In this document: positions 8,201 through 16,743 of the stretch, in pieces
How the letters are laid out: every line of letters begins with the position of its first letter
How positions within the stretch are numbered: position 1 is the stretch's first letter
Assembly: GCF_000293885.2 (NCBI RefSeq)
Contig: NZ_CP010945.1
Span: 3,678,001-3,742,000, forward strand
Length of the DNA stretch: 64,000 bases
Origin: Pseudomonas fluorescens NCIMB 11764
GTDB lineage: Bacteria; Pseudomonadota; Gammaproteobacteria; Pseudomonadales; Pseudomonadaceae
Direction: 5' to 3'
The notes under the pieces: generated by a model
The model's database searches: none
Seen by the model: only the letters and a program-made list of their open reading frames with translations
What the model was told of the DNA's origin: nothing
Translations under genes and position numbers: made by a program

Positions 8201-9172
8201 TCAGCGGGTTTCAATTTGCGCCTGCAGCTGGCCGCCGACAATGGATATTTCTTTGAATTGTTCACCCTCGCGCAGCACGAACAACGCGTCCATCCCGCGT
8301 TCCTGAGCCAGACGCGGGCCCTCGGTTTCGCCCAGGACCATTAGCGCCGTGGCCCAGGCATCGGCGAGCATGCACGAGGCCGCCACTACGGTGACGGCGG
8401 CGAGCGGGTTGCACAGCGGCGCACCGGTGGCCGGGTTCATGGTGTGAGCATAGGATTGACCGGCCACATCGACCCAATGTCGATAGTCCCCGGAGGTCGC
8501 GATTGCGGCATCGCTGAGTTCCATCACCCCCATGACTTCACGCACGCCCCGGTTGGGCTTTTCCAGGGCCACGGCCCAGCACTGGCCGTCAGGTTTGACG
8601 CCCCGGGCGCGCATCTCGCCATCGATGCCGACCAGGTAGCGGGTGATGCCAAAACCCTCCAGGCAACGGGCCAGTTCATCAACGCCAAAACCTTTGGCGA
8701 TGCCACTCAAGTCAAGGTTCAGCGGGACGCGCTTGCGCGCCTGATTGTGTTGCGGCTCAACCACCAATGCGGCGCTGGCTAACAGCCGGGCGCGCGGCGC
8801 AATCGTGCCGATCGCCTGCTCTGTGACCGTCTGCTCCCCTGGGCCGAAGCCCCAGGCGTTCACCAGGTCACCGACGGCGATGTCGAAGGCGCCGCCCGAT
8901 TGCTCACTGACGCGCAGTGCCGCAGACAGCACCGTGGCCAGTTCCTTGGGCACGGACACCCATTCCTGCTCGGGGGCGGCGTTGAGGCGGTTGAGGTCCG
9001 AGTCGGGTTTCCAGCTGGACATTTGCTGGTCCACCCGGGCCACGGCGCGCGCCAGGCGCTGGCCAATTTCGTCGGTATCGATCCCGGCCCCGGCATAAAA
9101 CAGGGCGGTGTATCGGGTGCCCATGGTTTCGCCGTTCAGGCTATAGCGCTGCAACTCAGTAGACGTCTTCAC
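8201..9172 (-). CDS. apbE: FAD:protein FMN transferase ApbE
   Basis: A protein of 323 residues, GTG start at 9172, overlapping the 3' end of the upstream reductase by 17 bp. ApbE transfers FMN from FAD onto a Thr or Ser in a D-x-x-[ST]-G-A-[ST] motif of a target protein. Family signatures seen: GETMGTRYTALFY near the start, DLSGIAKGFGVDELARCLEG in the middle, and the metal-site region ATSGDYRHW with HTMNPATGAP. No obvious signal peptide or lipobox is present, which is unusual for an enzyme acting outside the cytoplasm. The neighbouring DUF2271 protein has the acceptor motif and is the likely substrate. Confidence 0.93.
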   Translation of the reverse strand: MKTSTELQRYSLNGETMGTRYTALFYAGAGIDTDEIGQRLARAVARVDQQMSSWKPDSDLNRLNAAPEQEWVSVPKELATVLSAALRVSEQSGGAFDIAVGDLVNAWGFGPGEQTVTEQAIGTIAPRARLLASAALVVEPQHNQARKRVPLNLDLSGIAKGFGVDELARCLEGFGITRYLVGIDGEMRARGVKPDGQCWAVALEKPNRGVREVMGVMELSDAAIATSGDYRHWVDVAGQSYAHTMNPATGAPLCNPLAAVTVVAASCMLADAWATALMVLGETEGPRLAQERGMDALFVLREGEQFKEISIVGGQLQAQIETR

Positions 9173-11336
9173 GGTAGCGTCCCTGTGCCTTGAGAGTCAG
9201 CACACTCAGGTTGAGAGGCGCCAACACTTCATCGAGGGCCTGCATCACGCCTTTGGCCATTTCGCGACTGCCACACACCAGCACCTGGGCGCCTTTTTCA
9301 ATCAGCCGGCGCAAGGCCAGGGCATCGCTGATGAGCCGGTCCTGCACGTAGCTGCGGTCCTGAACCTGAGAGAAGGCGGCGCGCAGTGCCGTGAGGCGGC
9401 GGTCTGACAAGTATTGGTTGAGCTCCGGTTCGTAGAGAAAGTCCGAGGCCGGGTTGCGCCCGCCCCAATACAAGTGCATCGGGTGTCGGGCCTTGTTGTT
9501 GCGGATAAAACCGGCCAGGGGACCGATGCCGGTCCCGGCGCCGATCAGGATCACCGGGTGCGCGCCCGATGCCGGACGAAATTGCGGGTTGGGCTGGATG
9601 AAGGCTTCGATCTGCGCGCCGATGTCCAGGCCATGAAGGAATTCCGAGCACACGCCACCGTTGTGTTTACGCACACAGATCTCCAGCACGCCGTCCTGGG
9701 AACCGCTGGCCAGCGAGTAGAACCGCGGGATCGGGCTGCCCGGCGGCAGAATCCCGACCAGGTCGCCGGCCAGAAAGTCCGGCAGTTCGCCGCAGGCTTT
9801 GAAGCGCAGGATGTGGGTCGGCGCGTTCACCTGTTCGCCATAGGCAATCCGCTCTGTCAGCTTCAATTGATGGGTACGCGGCTGCTGCGGGGTGTGAACC
9901 AGCGCCAGCTCCTGCCCCAACACGTCACCCAACGCGTGGCCCCAGCGCGCAAACTCCTGAGGGGACTGGCGGTTGACGGTTTCCAGCGCCAGCAATGGCG
10001 AGCCACCGGCCTGCAACATGGCGTCCTGCACTTGATGGGCGTACTGACAGAACTGCGCAAACTGGCGGTCGCCCAGGCCCAGCACCGCAAAGGGCAGGCC
10101 GGGCTTGAGGCCGGTTTTGGCCAGCCGCGCCAGAAACTGCGAAGCCGAGGCCGGCGCATCGCCGTCACCGTGGGTCGCGGTGAGGATGAAGACCCGTTGG
10201 GCATTGCGGTAATCGCCCGCCCATTCATTCATCGCCGCGCTGTGTACCTGATGGCCACTCTGGTGCAAGGCGTCGTGCAAGGTTTTGGCAAAGCCCCAGG
10301 TGCTGTTGTTTTCGCTGCCCACCAGAATCACGCTGTCGGCGGAGTGGGCAGGGCTGTTGTGGCGGATGTTCGGGCCAGCCTTGCGGCGGCGCCACCACAA
10401 CAGGATGCCGGTCACGCTCATCAACGGCACGCAGAGGGCGCAGAGCCCCAGCGGCAGGCCTAGCCACCAGAGGCCTTCGCCAGTGTGCAACTGATAGATC
10501 AATTCGTAGAGGTTGTGCATCGAGTCGTGGGCTTGATAGGACAACAAAGCGCCGCTGGCCTGATCCACATAGCCGTCGCCCTGGGCCGTGCGCAGGGAAA
10601 ACACATCGCGCGGGTTGCCGGGGTTCGGGTAGACCAGCTCGCGCAGGTCGTTCAGGTCGGCGGCCTGCAAGGCTTGCAGCTTCGCTACCGGCAAGGCCGG
10701 GCCGGCGCTGACGTGGGCGGGGAAGGTGGGTTCACTTTGACTGCCGTCGGCGATAAAACCAAAAGTGGTGGCGGACATGTAGAGCCCGCTCAAAGCCGAC
10801 AGCAGCAGCCCCAGCAAGGCCAATCGCCCGACTTCAGCATGCCAGCGCTGGCTGAAAGTGCCCCGCAGTGGCCGCAGCAGGTTGCGCCAGCCACCCAGGC
10901 GCCGGGCCAGCAATAGCGCGCCGGACACTGACAGTATCAGCATGAACAGGGCGCCGACCCCCGACACCCCATGGCCCGGCGTACCAAGAAATAGCGAGCG
11001 GTGCAGGTCTTTCACCCAGCGTGTGAACGCGGATGGTTCGTAAGGGGCGAGGCCTTTGCCGGTCAGTGGGTCGACCTTTTCCGCCCCGGCCTGGCCGTTC
11101 TGGTTGTAGTAGACGATCACCGTGCCGGACGCTGAGCGCTGGATCTGCTCCACGCCTGGAAAGTGGTTGGCAACGCGCCCGGCCAGTTGGCCGACGTTGA
11201 GTTGTCCGGCAGGGGTGGACGTGCTGTGCAGGCGTTCCAGCGCCGGGTCGACCGACAGGATCGCGCCGCTGATGGCCAATAACATGACCAGCAGGGCGGC
11301 GATCAGGCCAGGAAGGGAATGGAACTGACGAAGCAT
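9156..11336 (-). CDS. PepSY membrane protein fused to flavodoxin and FAD/NADPH reductase
   Basis: A protein of 726 residues from ATG 11336 with GGAGG upstream. The first about 350 residues are a PepSY-associated membrane module with four segments (LPGLIAALLVMLLAISGAIL ... GLWWLGLPLGLCALCVPLM) and a periplasmic domain. Residues about 360-500 form a flavodoxin domain (ILVGSENNSTWGFAKTL, TATHGDGDAPASA), then an FNR-type FAD domain (PRFYSLASG) and an NAD(P)H domain (VILIGAGTGIGPLAGFI). Such proteins carry electrons from cytoplasmic NADPH across the inner membrane. With ApbE, DUF2271 and PepSY neighbours the role is extracytoplasmic electron transfer, plausibly iron reduction. Confidence 0.88.
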   Translation of the reverse strand: MLRQFHSLPGLIAALLVMLLAISGAILSVDPALERLHSTSTPAGQLNVGQLAGRVANHFPGVEQIQRSASGTVIVYYNQNGQAGAEKVDPLTGKGLAPYEPSAFTRWVKDLHRSLFLGTPGHGVSGVGALFMLILSVSGALLLARRLGGWRNLLRPLRGTFSQRWHAEVGRLALLGLLLSALSGLYMSATTFGFIADGSQSEPTFPAHVSAGPALPVAKLQALQAADLNDLRELVYPNPGNPRDVFSLRTAQGDGYVDQASGALLSYQAHDSMHNLYELIYQLHTGEGLWWLGLPLGLCALCVPLMSVTGILLWWRRRKAGPNIRHNSPAHSADSVILVGSENNSTWGFAKTLHDALHQSGHQVHSAAMNEWAGDYRNAQRVFILTATHGDGDAPASASQFLARLAKTGLKPGLPFAVLGLGDRQFAQFCQYAHQVQDAMLQAGGSPLLALETVNRQSPQEFARWGHALGDVLGQELALVHTPQQPRTHQLKLTERIAYGEQVNAPTHILRFKACGELPDFLAGDLVGILPPGSPIPRFYSLASGSQDGVLEICVRKHNGGVCSEFLHGLDIGAQIEAFIQPNPQFRPASGAHPVILIGAGTGIGPLAGFIRNNKARHPMHLYWGGRNPASDFLYEPELNQYLSDRRLTALRAAFSQVQDRSYVQDRLISDALALRRLIEKGAQVLVCGSREMAKGVMQALDEVLAPLNLSVLTLKAQGRYREDVY

Positions 11337-11361
11337 GTTCAGCCTCCAGAGATGGCGGGTG

Positions 11362-11832
11362 CTATAGATCGTAAGTAAAGGACTCGACATAGGTACTGCC
11401 GGGCGCTGGCTTGCCGGCGCCCTTGGATGTCAACGGCATGCTGACATCGGCGCGAGCGTCACGTTTGTCCTCGACGGCGCTGTCGATGCGGATCTGATAC
11501 CCGGCATCGATCAGGGTGTCTGCCAGTTCGACGCTGACTTTGAGCGTGCGCCCGCTGCCGACACTGGCGCCGCTGACCCCGTCAAATTCGCTGGGGTTCA
11601 TCCCGCTGCCACGGGCCCAGTCGCCCAAATGCTTGTAGTACTTGGCCTTCTTGCCGGCCACCCACAGGGTTTTCTGGTATTGGCCATTGGCGTCGGTGAC
11701 GTAGATCGCCAGGTAGGCATCATTGCCGCTGTAGTCCTTGAGCTGGGTGGTCAGGGTCACTTCACGGGCCTGGGCCAGCCCTGGCAGGGCAATGGCGCCG
11801 ACGAGGCAGGTGGCTGCGATGATCTTCTTCAT
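11362..11832 (-). CDS. DUF2271 exported protein, predicted flavinylation substrate
   Basis: A protein of 156 residues from ATG 11832 (AAGGA upstream; the longer frame to 11928 is rejected). It has a signal peptide (MKKIIAATCLVGAIALPGLA|QA) and a DUF2271 domain. Residues 84-90 read Asp-Gly-Val-Ser-Gly-Ala-Ser, matching the acceptor consensus D-x-x-[ST]-G-A-[ST] of ApbE substrates, with Ser90 as the predicted FMN-bearing residue. It lies 25 bp before the PepSY-flavodoxin-reductase and two genes before apbE. I infer a periplasmic flavoprotein that receives electrons from the reductase. Confidence 0.85.
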   Translation of the reverse strand: MKKIIAATCLVGAIALPGLAQAREVTLTTQLKDYSGNDAYLAIYVTDANGQYQKTLWVAGKKAKYYKHLGDWARGSGMNPSEFDGVSGASVGSGRTLKVSVELADTLIDAGYQIRIDSAVEDKRDARADVSMPLTSKGAGKPAPGSTYVESFTYDL

Positions 11833-11924
11833 GAGGGTGTCCTTTTGATCGTTAGGTCGAGAGCCTGGACCTGCTTGCTGACAGCAACCTGAAACGCAGG
11901 AAAAACTCATCGACAGGTGAGGTG

Positions 11925-12248
11925 TCATTCGGTGATCGGGCTACCGAGGTAATCCCTGGCATTGCCATCGTCGCGGAAGTGGATCTCGAGGGTGCGCAGG
12001 CGCAGCGAGGCCGGTGAGTAGCTGGCTTCGATGGCGTTGCCTTTGCGGTCCAGGCCCTTGAGCTCGTAACAGCCGTCGTCGACTTTGATGCGCTGCACGC
12101 TCCAGCCGTATTGCCGCTCGACCTGCTGACGCAAGGTGTCGCGCGGTTGCCAGTCGCTCACCGGGTCGCTGCAGTCGTCGTCAGCCAGGGCGTAACCGCT
12201 GAGCAGCAGGCTCAACAGCGCGGCATTGGCAATAAAACCTGATTTCAT
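11925..12248 (-). CDS. Exported PepSY-domain protein
   Basis: A protein of 107 residues with a signal peptide (MKSGFIANAALLSLLLSGYA|LA) and a single PepSY domain (RDTLRQQVERQYGWSVQRIK, then DDGCYELKGLDRKGNAIEAS). Two Cys (DDDCSD, DDGCYE) may form a disulfide. It is the first gene of the minus-strand redox operon and is divergent from the response regulator at 12381, the usual arrangement when the two-component system controls the PepSY gene. Confidence 0.85.
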   Translation of the reverse strand: MKSGFIANAALLSLLLSGYALADDDCSDPVSDWQPRDTLRQQVERQYGWSVQRIKVDDGCYELKGLDRKGNAIEASYSPASLRLRTLEIHFRDDGNARDYLGSPITE

Positions 12249-12311
12249 GATCTGTCTCCTGCCGAGGTCGGCGTCTGTGGCATACCCTAAGGTGCATTGC
12301 TGACAACCAGC

Positions 12312-12327
12312 TGAATCTTCAGATTCA
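12312..12327. promoter_or_regulatory. Inverted repeat in a divergent promoter region
   Basis: TGAATC-TTCA-GATTCA is a 16-bp inverted repeat in the 130-bp gap between the PepSY operon and the two-component genes. The position suits an operator for the divergent pair, although OmpR-type regulators more often use direct repeats. Confidence 0.35.
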
Positions 12328-12380
12328 CGTCAGGTAAGGCGATTAAGGTGCTGCACGACAACCATCACAGGAGGTTCCAG

Positions 12381-13040
12381 ATGCGGGTTCTATTGGTCGA
12401 GGACGCACCAGGGTTGGGGGATGCGGTGCGCGAGCAGATTGCCGATGACGGCCACGCCGTCGATTGGGTGCAGCGCCTGGACCACGCACGCAACAGCGTC
12501 CGCACCACGCCTTACGACCTGATCCTGCTGGACCTGATGCTCCCGGACGGTCGCGGGCTGGACTTTTTGCGTCAGCAGCGTTCGGCAGGTGACGTGACCC
12601 CGGTGATAATCCTGACGGCCCAGGATCAGATATCCGATCGCATTGCCGGCCTCAATGCCGGGGCCGACGATTACCTGGTCAAACCGTTCGATCTTTTCGA
12701 GCTTTCGGCCCGTGTGGCGGCGGTGGCCCGGCGTTATAGCGGCAATCCCAACCCGCAGATCAAGCTCGGTGATTTGCAGGTCGACATAAGCGCCCGCACC
12801 GTGCAGCGGGCCGGCACCACCGTAGACCTGACGGCTCGCGAATGGGCGCTGTTCGAAGCGTTCGTGCAGCGGCCCAGCGCGTTGTTGTCCAAGTCGCAGC
12901 TGGAAGAACGTCTGTATGCCTTCGGCGCCGAAATCGAGAGCAATACCATCGAGGTCTACATCAGCCGGCTGCGCAAAAAACTGGGACGCGAGCTGATTGA
13001 AACCGTGCGCGGCATGGGCTACCGGTTGATGGCCATATGA
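12381..13040 (+). CDS. OmpR-family response regulator
   Basis: A protein of 219 residues from ATG 12381 with an AGGAGG about nine bases upstream. The receiver domain has the acidic pocket (VEDAP), phospho-acceptor Asp51 (LLDLMLPDGRG) and the Lys of VKPFDLFE. The C-terminal winged helix includes TAREWALFEAFVQRPSALLS and NTIEVYISRLRKKLG. It overlaps the kinase start by four bases and is divergent from the PepSY/DUF2271/ApbE operon, which it probably regulates. Relatives of this arrangement respond to iron or other metals, but no ligand can be read here. Confidence 0.92.
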   Translation: MRVLLVEDAPGLGDAVREQIADDGHAVDWVQRLDHARNSVRTTPYDLILLDLMLPDGRGLDFLRQQRSAGDVTPVIILTAQDQISDRIAGLNAGADDYLVKPFDLFELSARVAAVARRYSGNPNPQIKLGDLQVDISARTVQRAGTTVDLTAREWALFEAFVQRPSALLSKSQLEERLYAFGAEIESNTIEVYISRLRKKLGRELIETVRGMGYRLMAI

Positions 13041-14365
13041 AGTCTTCTTTGAGCCTGCAAAAACGCCTCGGCCTGGGGCTGACCCTGGGCATGACTTTGC
13101 TGTGGCTGGGCGCGACCGTCGGCGCCTGGCTGGTGGTGCAACATGAGTTGAACGAGGCGTTCGACAGCGCGCTGGAAGAGACCGCGCAACGCATCTTGCC
13201 ACTGGCCGTGCTGGAAATCAGCAACCGGGAGGAACCCCGTGAGGCTCAGCACGTTGCGACGTTGAAAATGCACAAGGAATACCTGACGTACCTGGTGCGC
13301 GATGCCAGCGGCAAGATCCTGATGCAATCCCACGACGCCAACCCGAAGATCTTCAGTCAACAGCCGACTGAGGGTTTTTCCACCTCTGAAAAATACCGCT
13401 TGTATGGCGCCAGTGCATTGCGCGAAACGCTGTTCATTGAGATCGCCGAGCCGCTGGGGCATCGCCGTGAAGCCGCGCGGGAAGCCTTGTTTGCCTTGTT
13501 GTTGCCGCTGTTGGCGCTGATTCCCGTCAGCCTGTTGGGCACCTGGTTGTTCGTGCGGATCAGCCTGCGCAGTGTGTTGGCGTATCGTCGTGCGGTCGAG
13601 GCGCGTGGCGTGGGTGACTTGTCGCCGATCAAGGTGGCCCGCCTGCCGGCAGAAATCGATCCATTGGCCGAGGCGGTCAACCACCTGCTGGAGCGCTTGC
13701 GCAAGGCCCTGGAAGCCGAGCGCAGCTTTACCGCCAACAGCGCCCATGAGCTGCGCACGCCACTGGCCGCGACCCTGGCGCAGATCCAGCGGTTACACCA
13801 CGAGGCGCCCGAAGGCCCGTTGCGGGTACGAGCGGCGAAGATCGAAAACGCGTTGCGCGAGTTGGCGCGGCTTTCGGAAAAACTCATGCAACTGGCCAAG
13901 GCCGAGGGCGGTGGGCTGTTGTCCGAAACACCTCAGGACCTGATTCCATTGCTGGCCCATGGGGTCGACGAGTGGAACCATCGCAGCGGTCAGCGCATTG
14001 AGTTGCATTTGCCCGGTCAAGCCAGCGTGTACTCGAGCATCGATCCGGACGCCTTTGGTATCCTGTTGCGCAACCTGATCGAGAACGCGCTGAAGTACGG
14101 CGCAGCGGATCAACCGATCGAAGTCAGCCTCACCGAACAGGCACAACTGCGGGTGGTCAATAGCGGCCCGGCGGTGCCGCAGTCGGTATTGCAGCATCTG
14201 ACAGAGCGCTTTGTGCGCGGTCACAGTGAAATCAGTGGTTCAGGGCTGGGGTTGGCGATTACTAAAACCATCGTTCAGGGGGTTAACGCGAGAATGAAAC
14301 TGTTTTCCCCTGCTACAGGTCGACAGGAGGGTTTCGAAGTGTGCGTCTGGTTACCGCTTGCCTAG
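13037..14365 (+). CDS. Sensor histidine kinase, partner of the upstream regulator
   Basis: A protein of 442 residues, ATGA overlap with the regulator. Membrane segments at about 12-35 and 150-175 enclose a periplasmic sensor of about 120 residues that contains an acidic REEPRE stretch, which is close to but not the RExxE iron motif. Then come a short HAMP-like linker, the H-box (NSAHELRTPLAATLAQI), the N-box (NLIENALKYG) and the G-box (GSGLGLAIT). All catalytic boxes are intact. It ends just before a patch of decayed island DNA. Confidence 0.92.
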   Translation: MKSSLSLQKRLGLGLTLGMTLLWLGATVGAWLVVQHELNEAFDSALEETAQRILPLAVLEISNREEPREAQHVATLKMHKEYLTYLVRDASGKILMQSHDANPKIFSQQPTEGFSTSEKYRLYGASALRETLFIEIAEPLGHRREAAREALFALLLPLLALIPVSLLGTWLFVRISLRSVLAYRRAVEARGVGDLSPIKVARLPAEIDPLAEAVNHLLERLRKALEAERSFTANSAHELRTPLAATLAQIQRLHHEAPEGPLRVRAAKIENALRELARLSEKLMQLAKAEGGGLLSETPQDLIPLLAHGVDEWNHRSGQRIELHLPGQASVYSSIDPDAFGILLRNLIENALKYGAADQPIEVSLTEQAQLRVVNSGPAVPQSVLQHLTERFVRGHSEISGSGLGLAITKTIVQGVNARMKLFSPATGRQEGFEVCVWLPLA

Positions 14366-14383
14366 TTTTAAACAGATCGCCCG

Positions 14384-14421
14384 CTCCGCTGGGCTCTTTC
14401 TCAGCGTCGAGAATAACGAAC
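14384..14421 (-). pseudogene. 38-bp fragment similar to arsO
   Basis: The minus strand encodes FVILDAEKEPSGAG, compared with [14 protein letters not shown] of ArsO at about 6015-6060. The DNA matches in about 31 of 37 positions. Nothing else of the gene is present. It sits between the kinase stop and the integrase remnant, so it is a scar of rearranged island DNA and not a duplication of the present arsO, given the divergence. Confidence 0.5.
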
Positions 14422-14429
14422 ATCTCCCG

Positions 14430-14962
14430 TCAGGGTCTTGAGTTCCTGAAAGAAATGCAGGACGAAGGGGGAGAGGAAAACAGGGTGGTCTTGTTTCTTG
14501 CGGCAGAGCCTTTGACGTTCTCACTGGGAAGGAACCAGGTCTGCTTTTCCAGATCGACATTTTTCCATCAGGCCTGCAGCAACCCGCCAATCCGGCACAG
14601 TGTGCCCAGGCTGACCCAAAGCGCGAGTTGAGTTTCTTTCTTCAGTGGCCGAGTGCCGTCGTATTTTTGACCGGCGGGCAGGGCACTGTAATGGCTGAAC
14701 ATCCGGGTGAGGTCGGCGAAGAAGCTGAGGGCTTGCCGGTGAGCGCCGCGGTTGACCACAGCCCGGATCAGCGCTCGAACATCATGCTCGGAAACACTAC
14801 TGACTGACGTCTTGCCGAGTATTGGGCAGAGGTCATTATTAAAGCGTCGTTGCAACTCGGCATTGCCGTCTTTACGCGCGACGCCATCCAACGGCCAGGC
14901 CGGATAGAGAAGCAAAGTCCCGAGGAAGCGATCATCGAAAATCTGCCACTTAGTTTATCCAC
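14430..14962 (-). pseudogene. Tyrosine-recombinase (island integrase) remnant
   Basis: The main frame reads LDGVARKDGNAELQRRFNND, LCPILGKTSVSSVSEHDVRA and ALWVSLGTLCRIGGLLQA, the core-binding part and first catalytic Arg region (LCRIGE in intact enzymes) of P4-like island integrases. After a stop at LLQA the match continues (WKNVDLEKQTWFLPSENVKG, then an RNKT..LFSP stretch in place of the usual H.V.LS). The true N-terminus and the R-H-R-Y part are missing. It marks the left side of the accessory segment. Confidence 0.7.
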
Positions 14963-15084
14963 CTCGTAATTGACTGGCGATTAGTTGGCAGGGGATCTTG
15001 ACGATTGTAAAAAGATCATCGGGATCTCGTAACCTGCTGCAATGTCTTCATAACTAATGATCGTACCTCAACGGTTTATAAAAA

Positions 15085-15381
15085 CTACTCTCTTATTTCG
15101 TTCAGTTTGCAATACTCCTCCCAGTCCATTTCTACCATTTCTGCCACTTCTCGATGGAACTCCAGCGTCAGGTATTTCAGCTCTTCAGAAGACTCTGAAA
15201 TCATGATGAGCGTAAGCTCCCATACTTCGATCCCCAGACGTATCGCCTCCTGCTCAAAAGCTGACTCAATGCATAGTTTTCTTTCGGCCTGATTCAGTTC
15301 TTTGACATCGTCATTTAGTAATGAATTACCGTTGAAAAATTTCGAGAGCGCTAATTCTCTTCGTAGATCATCCGAGTTCAT
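15085..15381 (-). CDS. Small acidic cytoplasmic protein, possibly DUF6388
   Basis: A protein of 98 residues from ATG 15381 with GGAG upstream. It is acidic and helical with no signal or membrane segment. The C-terminal part (GIEVWELTLIMISESSEELK ... HREVAEMVEMDWEEYCKLN) matches my memory of a Pseudomonas family of unknown function annotated DUF6388; this is uncertain. Codon use is AT-richer than the neighbours at 8-14 kb. It follows the dacC-like gene on the same strand at 66 bp. Confidence 0.6.
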   Translation of the reverse strand: MNSDDLRRELALSKFFNGNSLLNDDVKELNQAERKLCIESAFEQEAIRLGIEVWELTLIMISESSEELKYLTLEFHREVAEMVEMDWEEYCKLNEIRE

Positions 15382-15447
15382 CAGCTTCTCCAGCAATGGG
15401 ATCCGTCTCGGTATTTTTTGCCTCGTAATACATAACATTGTCCATGG

Positions 15448-16656
15448 CTAGGCAATCTCAGTGTCATCGAACCAACTACGAATCATTTGGAGCAAAAACA
15501 GATGCATCGTGTCCCACCAACGTTTCCACCAGGCGCCGGTTTCCCCATCTTCAAGGGTAATTAATGGCCGACTCCCCAACTTTTGGCCATCTTCGTACAG
15601 CCCCAGCGTTCCGACGATGGTACCAGCGGCAATAGGGGCCTCAAGCGGTCCATCAATCTCAAGGCGCGTCTCTATTTTTCGACTTGTATTTTTGGGCAGG
15701 GTGAGAGTCAGATCATCGAGTAATCCCAGTGCAATCGATCGCTGCTTACCTTTCCAGAGCGCAGACTCTGTGAGTATCTCTCCGCCTTTTTTGTAGGTTT
15801 TTGTGTCATAGAAGCGAAACCCATAGCCCATCAACTTTTCTGTTTCTGCTGTGCGTTTATATGTACTGCTTGCGCCAAGGATCACGCTGATCAAGCGTCG
15901 CCTGGCTCGGTACGACGAAGCCACCATGCAATAACCGGCCGCCTCGGTATGACCGGTTTTCAAGCCATCGAAACTGGGGGCTCGCCATAAAAGGAGATTT
16001 CGGTTGGCCTGCCGAATCCCGTTCCAGGTGAGGTATTTTTTGGAATAAAGCGAATATGAACTAGCTCCTTCGCCAATGATTGCCGCCGCCAATGTGGCCA
16101 TGTCGCGAGCAGATGAATAATGCGCTGGCTCAGGCAGCCCGGTGGCATTCATAAAGTGAGTATTGCTCATTCCTAAGGTTTTCGCGGTCGCATTCATCAT
16201 CCCGACGAAGACGCCTTCACTTCCAGCTACATGTTCAGCAAGTGCAACGCTTGCATCATTACCGGAGACGATGATCACACCGCTCAGCAAATCCTGAATC
16301 GAGACTGTGCTGCCAGGGTCAAGAAACATTCGTGAGCCACCCGTACGCCAGGCGTTTTCGCTGATCGTGACTGTGTCATTTTCTTTCATGCGCCCGGCCT
16401 TAATTTCACGTGTAGTGATAAACGCGGTCATCATTTTTGTCAGGCTGGCTGGGGGCAGACGCATATCGCTGTTATGACTGGTAATCACACTACCCGTTGC
16501 CGCATCAATCAGTATCCAGGCTTTGGCTCCGAGCTTTGGTGCTGCAGGGATCATCGCCCCTCGAGTGTTCGTTTCAGCCCGAGCATGGTTAATACAGGCA
16601 AAAGGCGTTGTTACACAGAGCACGGTCAACACAAGACGGAACAACAGATATTTCAC
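15448..16656 (-). CDS. D-alanyl-D-alanine carboxypeptidase (PBP5/6 type)
   Basis: A protein of 402 residues with a signal peptide (LVLTVLCVTTPFACINHARA). It trims the terminal D-Ala of peptidoglycan stem peptides. The active-site motifs are present: SLTKMMT (SxxK, Ser nucleophile), SGNDASVALAEHVAGS (SxN) and KTGHTEAAGYC (KTG). The C-terminal PBP5_C domain (ALWKGKQRSIALGLLDDLTL onward) and a final amphipathic-looking helix (MHLFLLQMIRSWF) for membrane attachment follow. It is 87 bp downstream of a two-component operon on the same strand, suggesting that the kinase system controls cell-wall trimming. It is distinct from the housekeeping dacA context. Confidence 0.9.
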   Translation of the reverse strand: MKYLLFRLVLTVLCVTTPFACINHARAETNTRGAMIPAAPKLGAKAWILIDAATGSVITSHNSDMRLPPASLTKMMTAFITTREIKAGRMKENDTVTISENAWRTGGSRMFLDPGSTVSIQDLLSGVIIVSGNDASVALAEHVAGSEGVFVGMMNATAKTLGMSNTHFMNATGLPEPAHYSSARDMATLAAAIIGEGASSYSLYSKKYLTWNGIRQANRNLLLWRAPSFDGLKTGHTEAAGYCMVASSYRARRRLISVILGASSTYKRTAETEKLMGYGFRFYDTKTYKKGGEILTESALWKGKQRSIALGLLDDLTLTLPKNTSRKIETRLEIDGPLEAPIAAGTIVGTLGLYEDGQKLGSRPLITLEDGETGAWWKRWWDTMHLFLLQMIRSWFDDTEIA

Positions 16657-16743
16657 AACCAGGAAGCCTTGGTTTTGCAGAAAGTACGGACAAACCTAGC
16701 CCACAGCTCTAATGCGCTCAAATTAAACTCAATTAACTTAAAT

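Noticed and set aside
9414..10463. 349-residue plus-strand frame
   Set aside because: Antisense shadow of the flavodoxin-reductase gene; no domain and no ribosome site.
12331..12350. BqsR-type TTAAG-N6-TTAAG site before the response regulator
   Set aside because: Only one TTAAG is present (12343-12347); the partner word is GTAAG at the wrong spacing, so the assignment to a BqsRS-like Fe(II) system is not supported.
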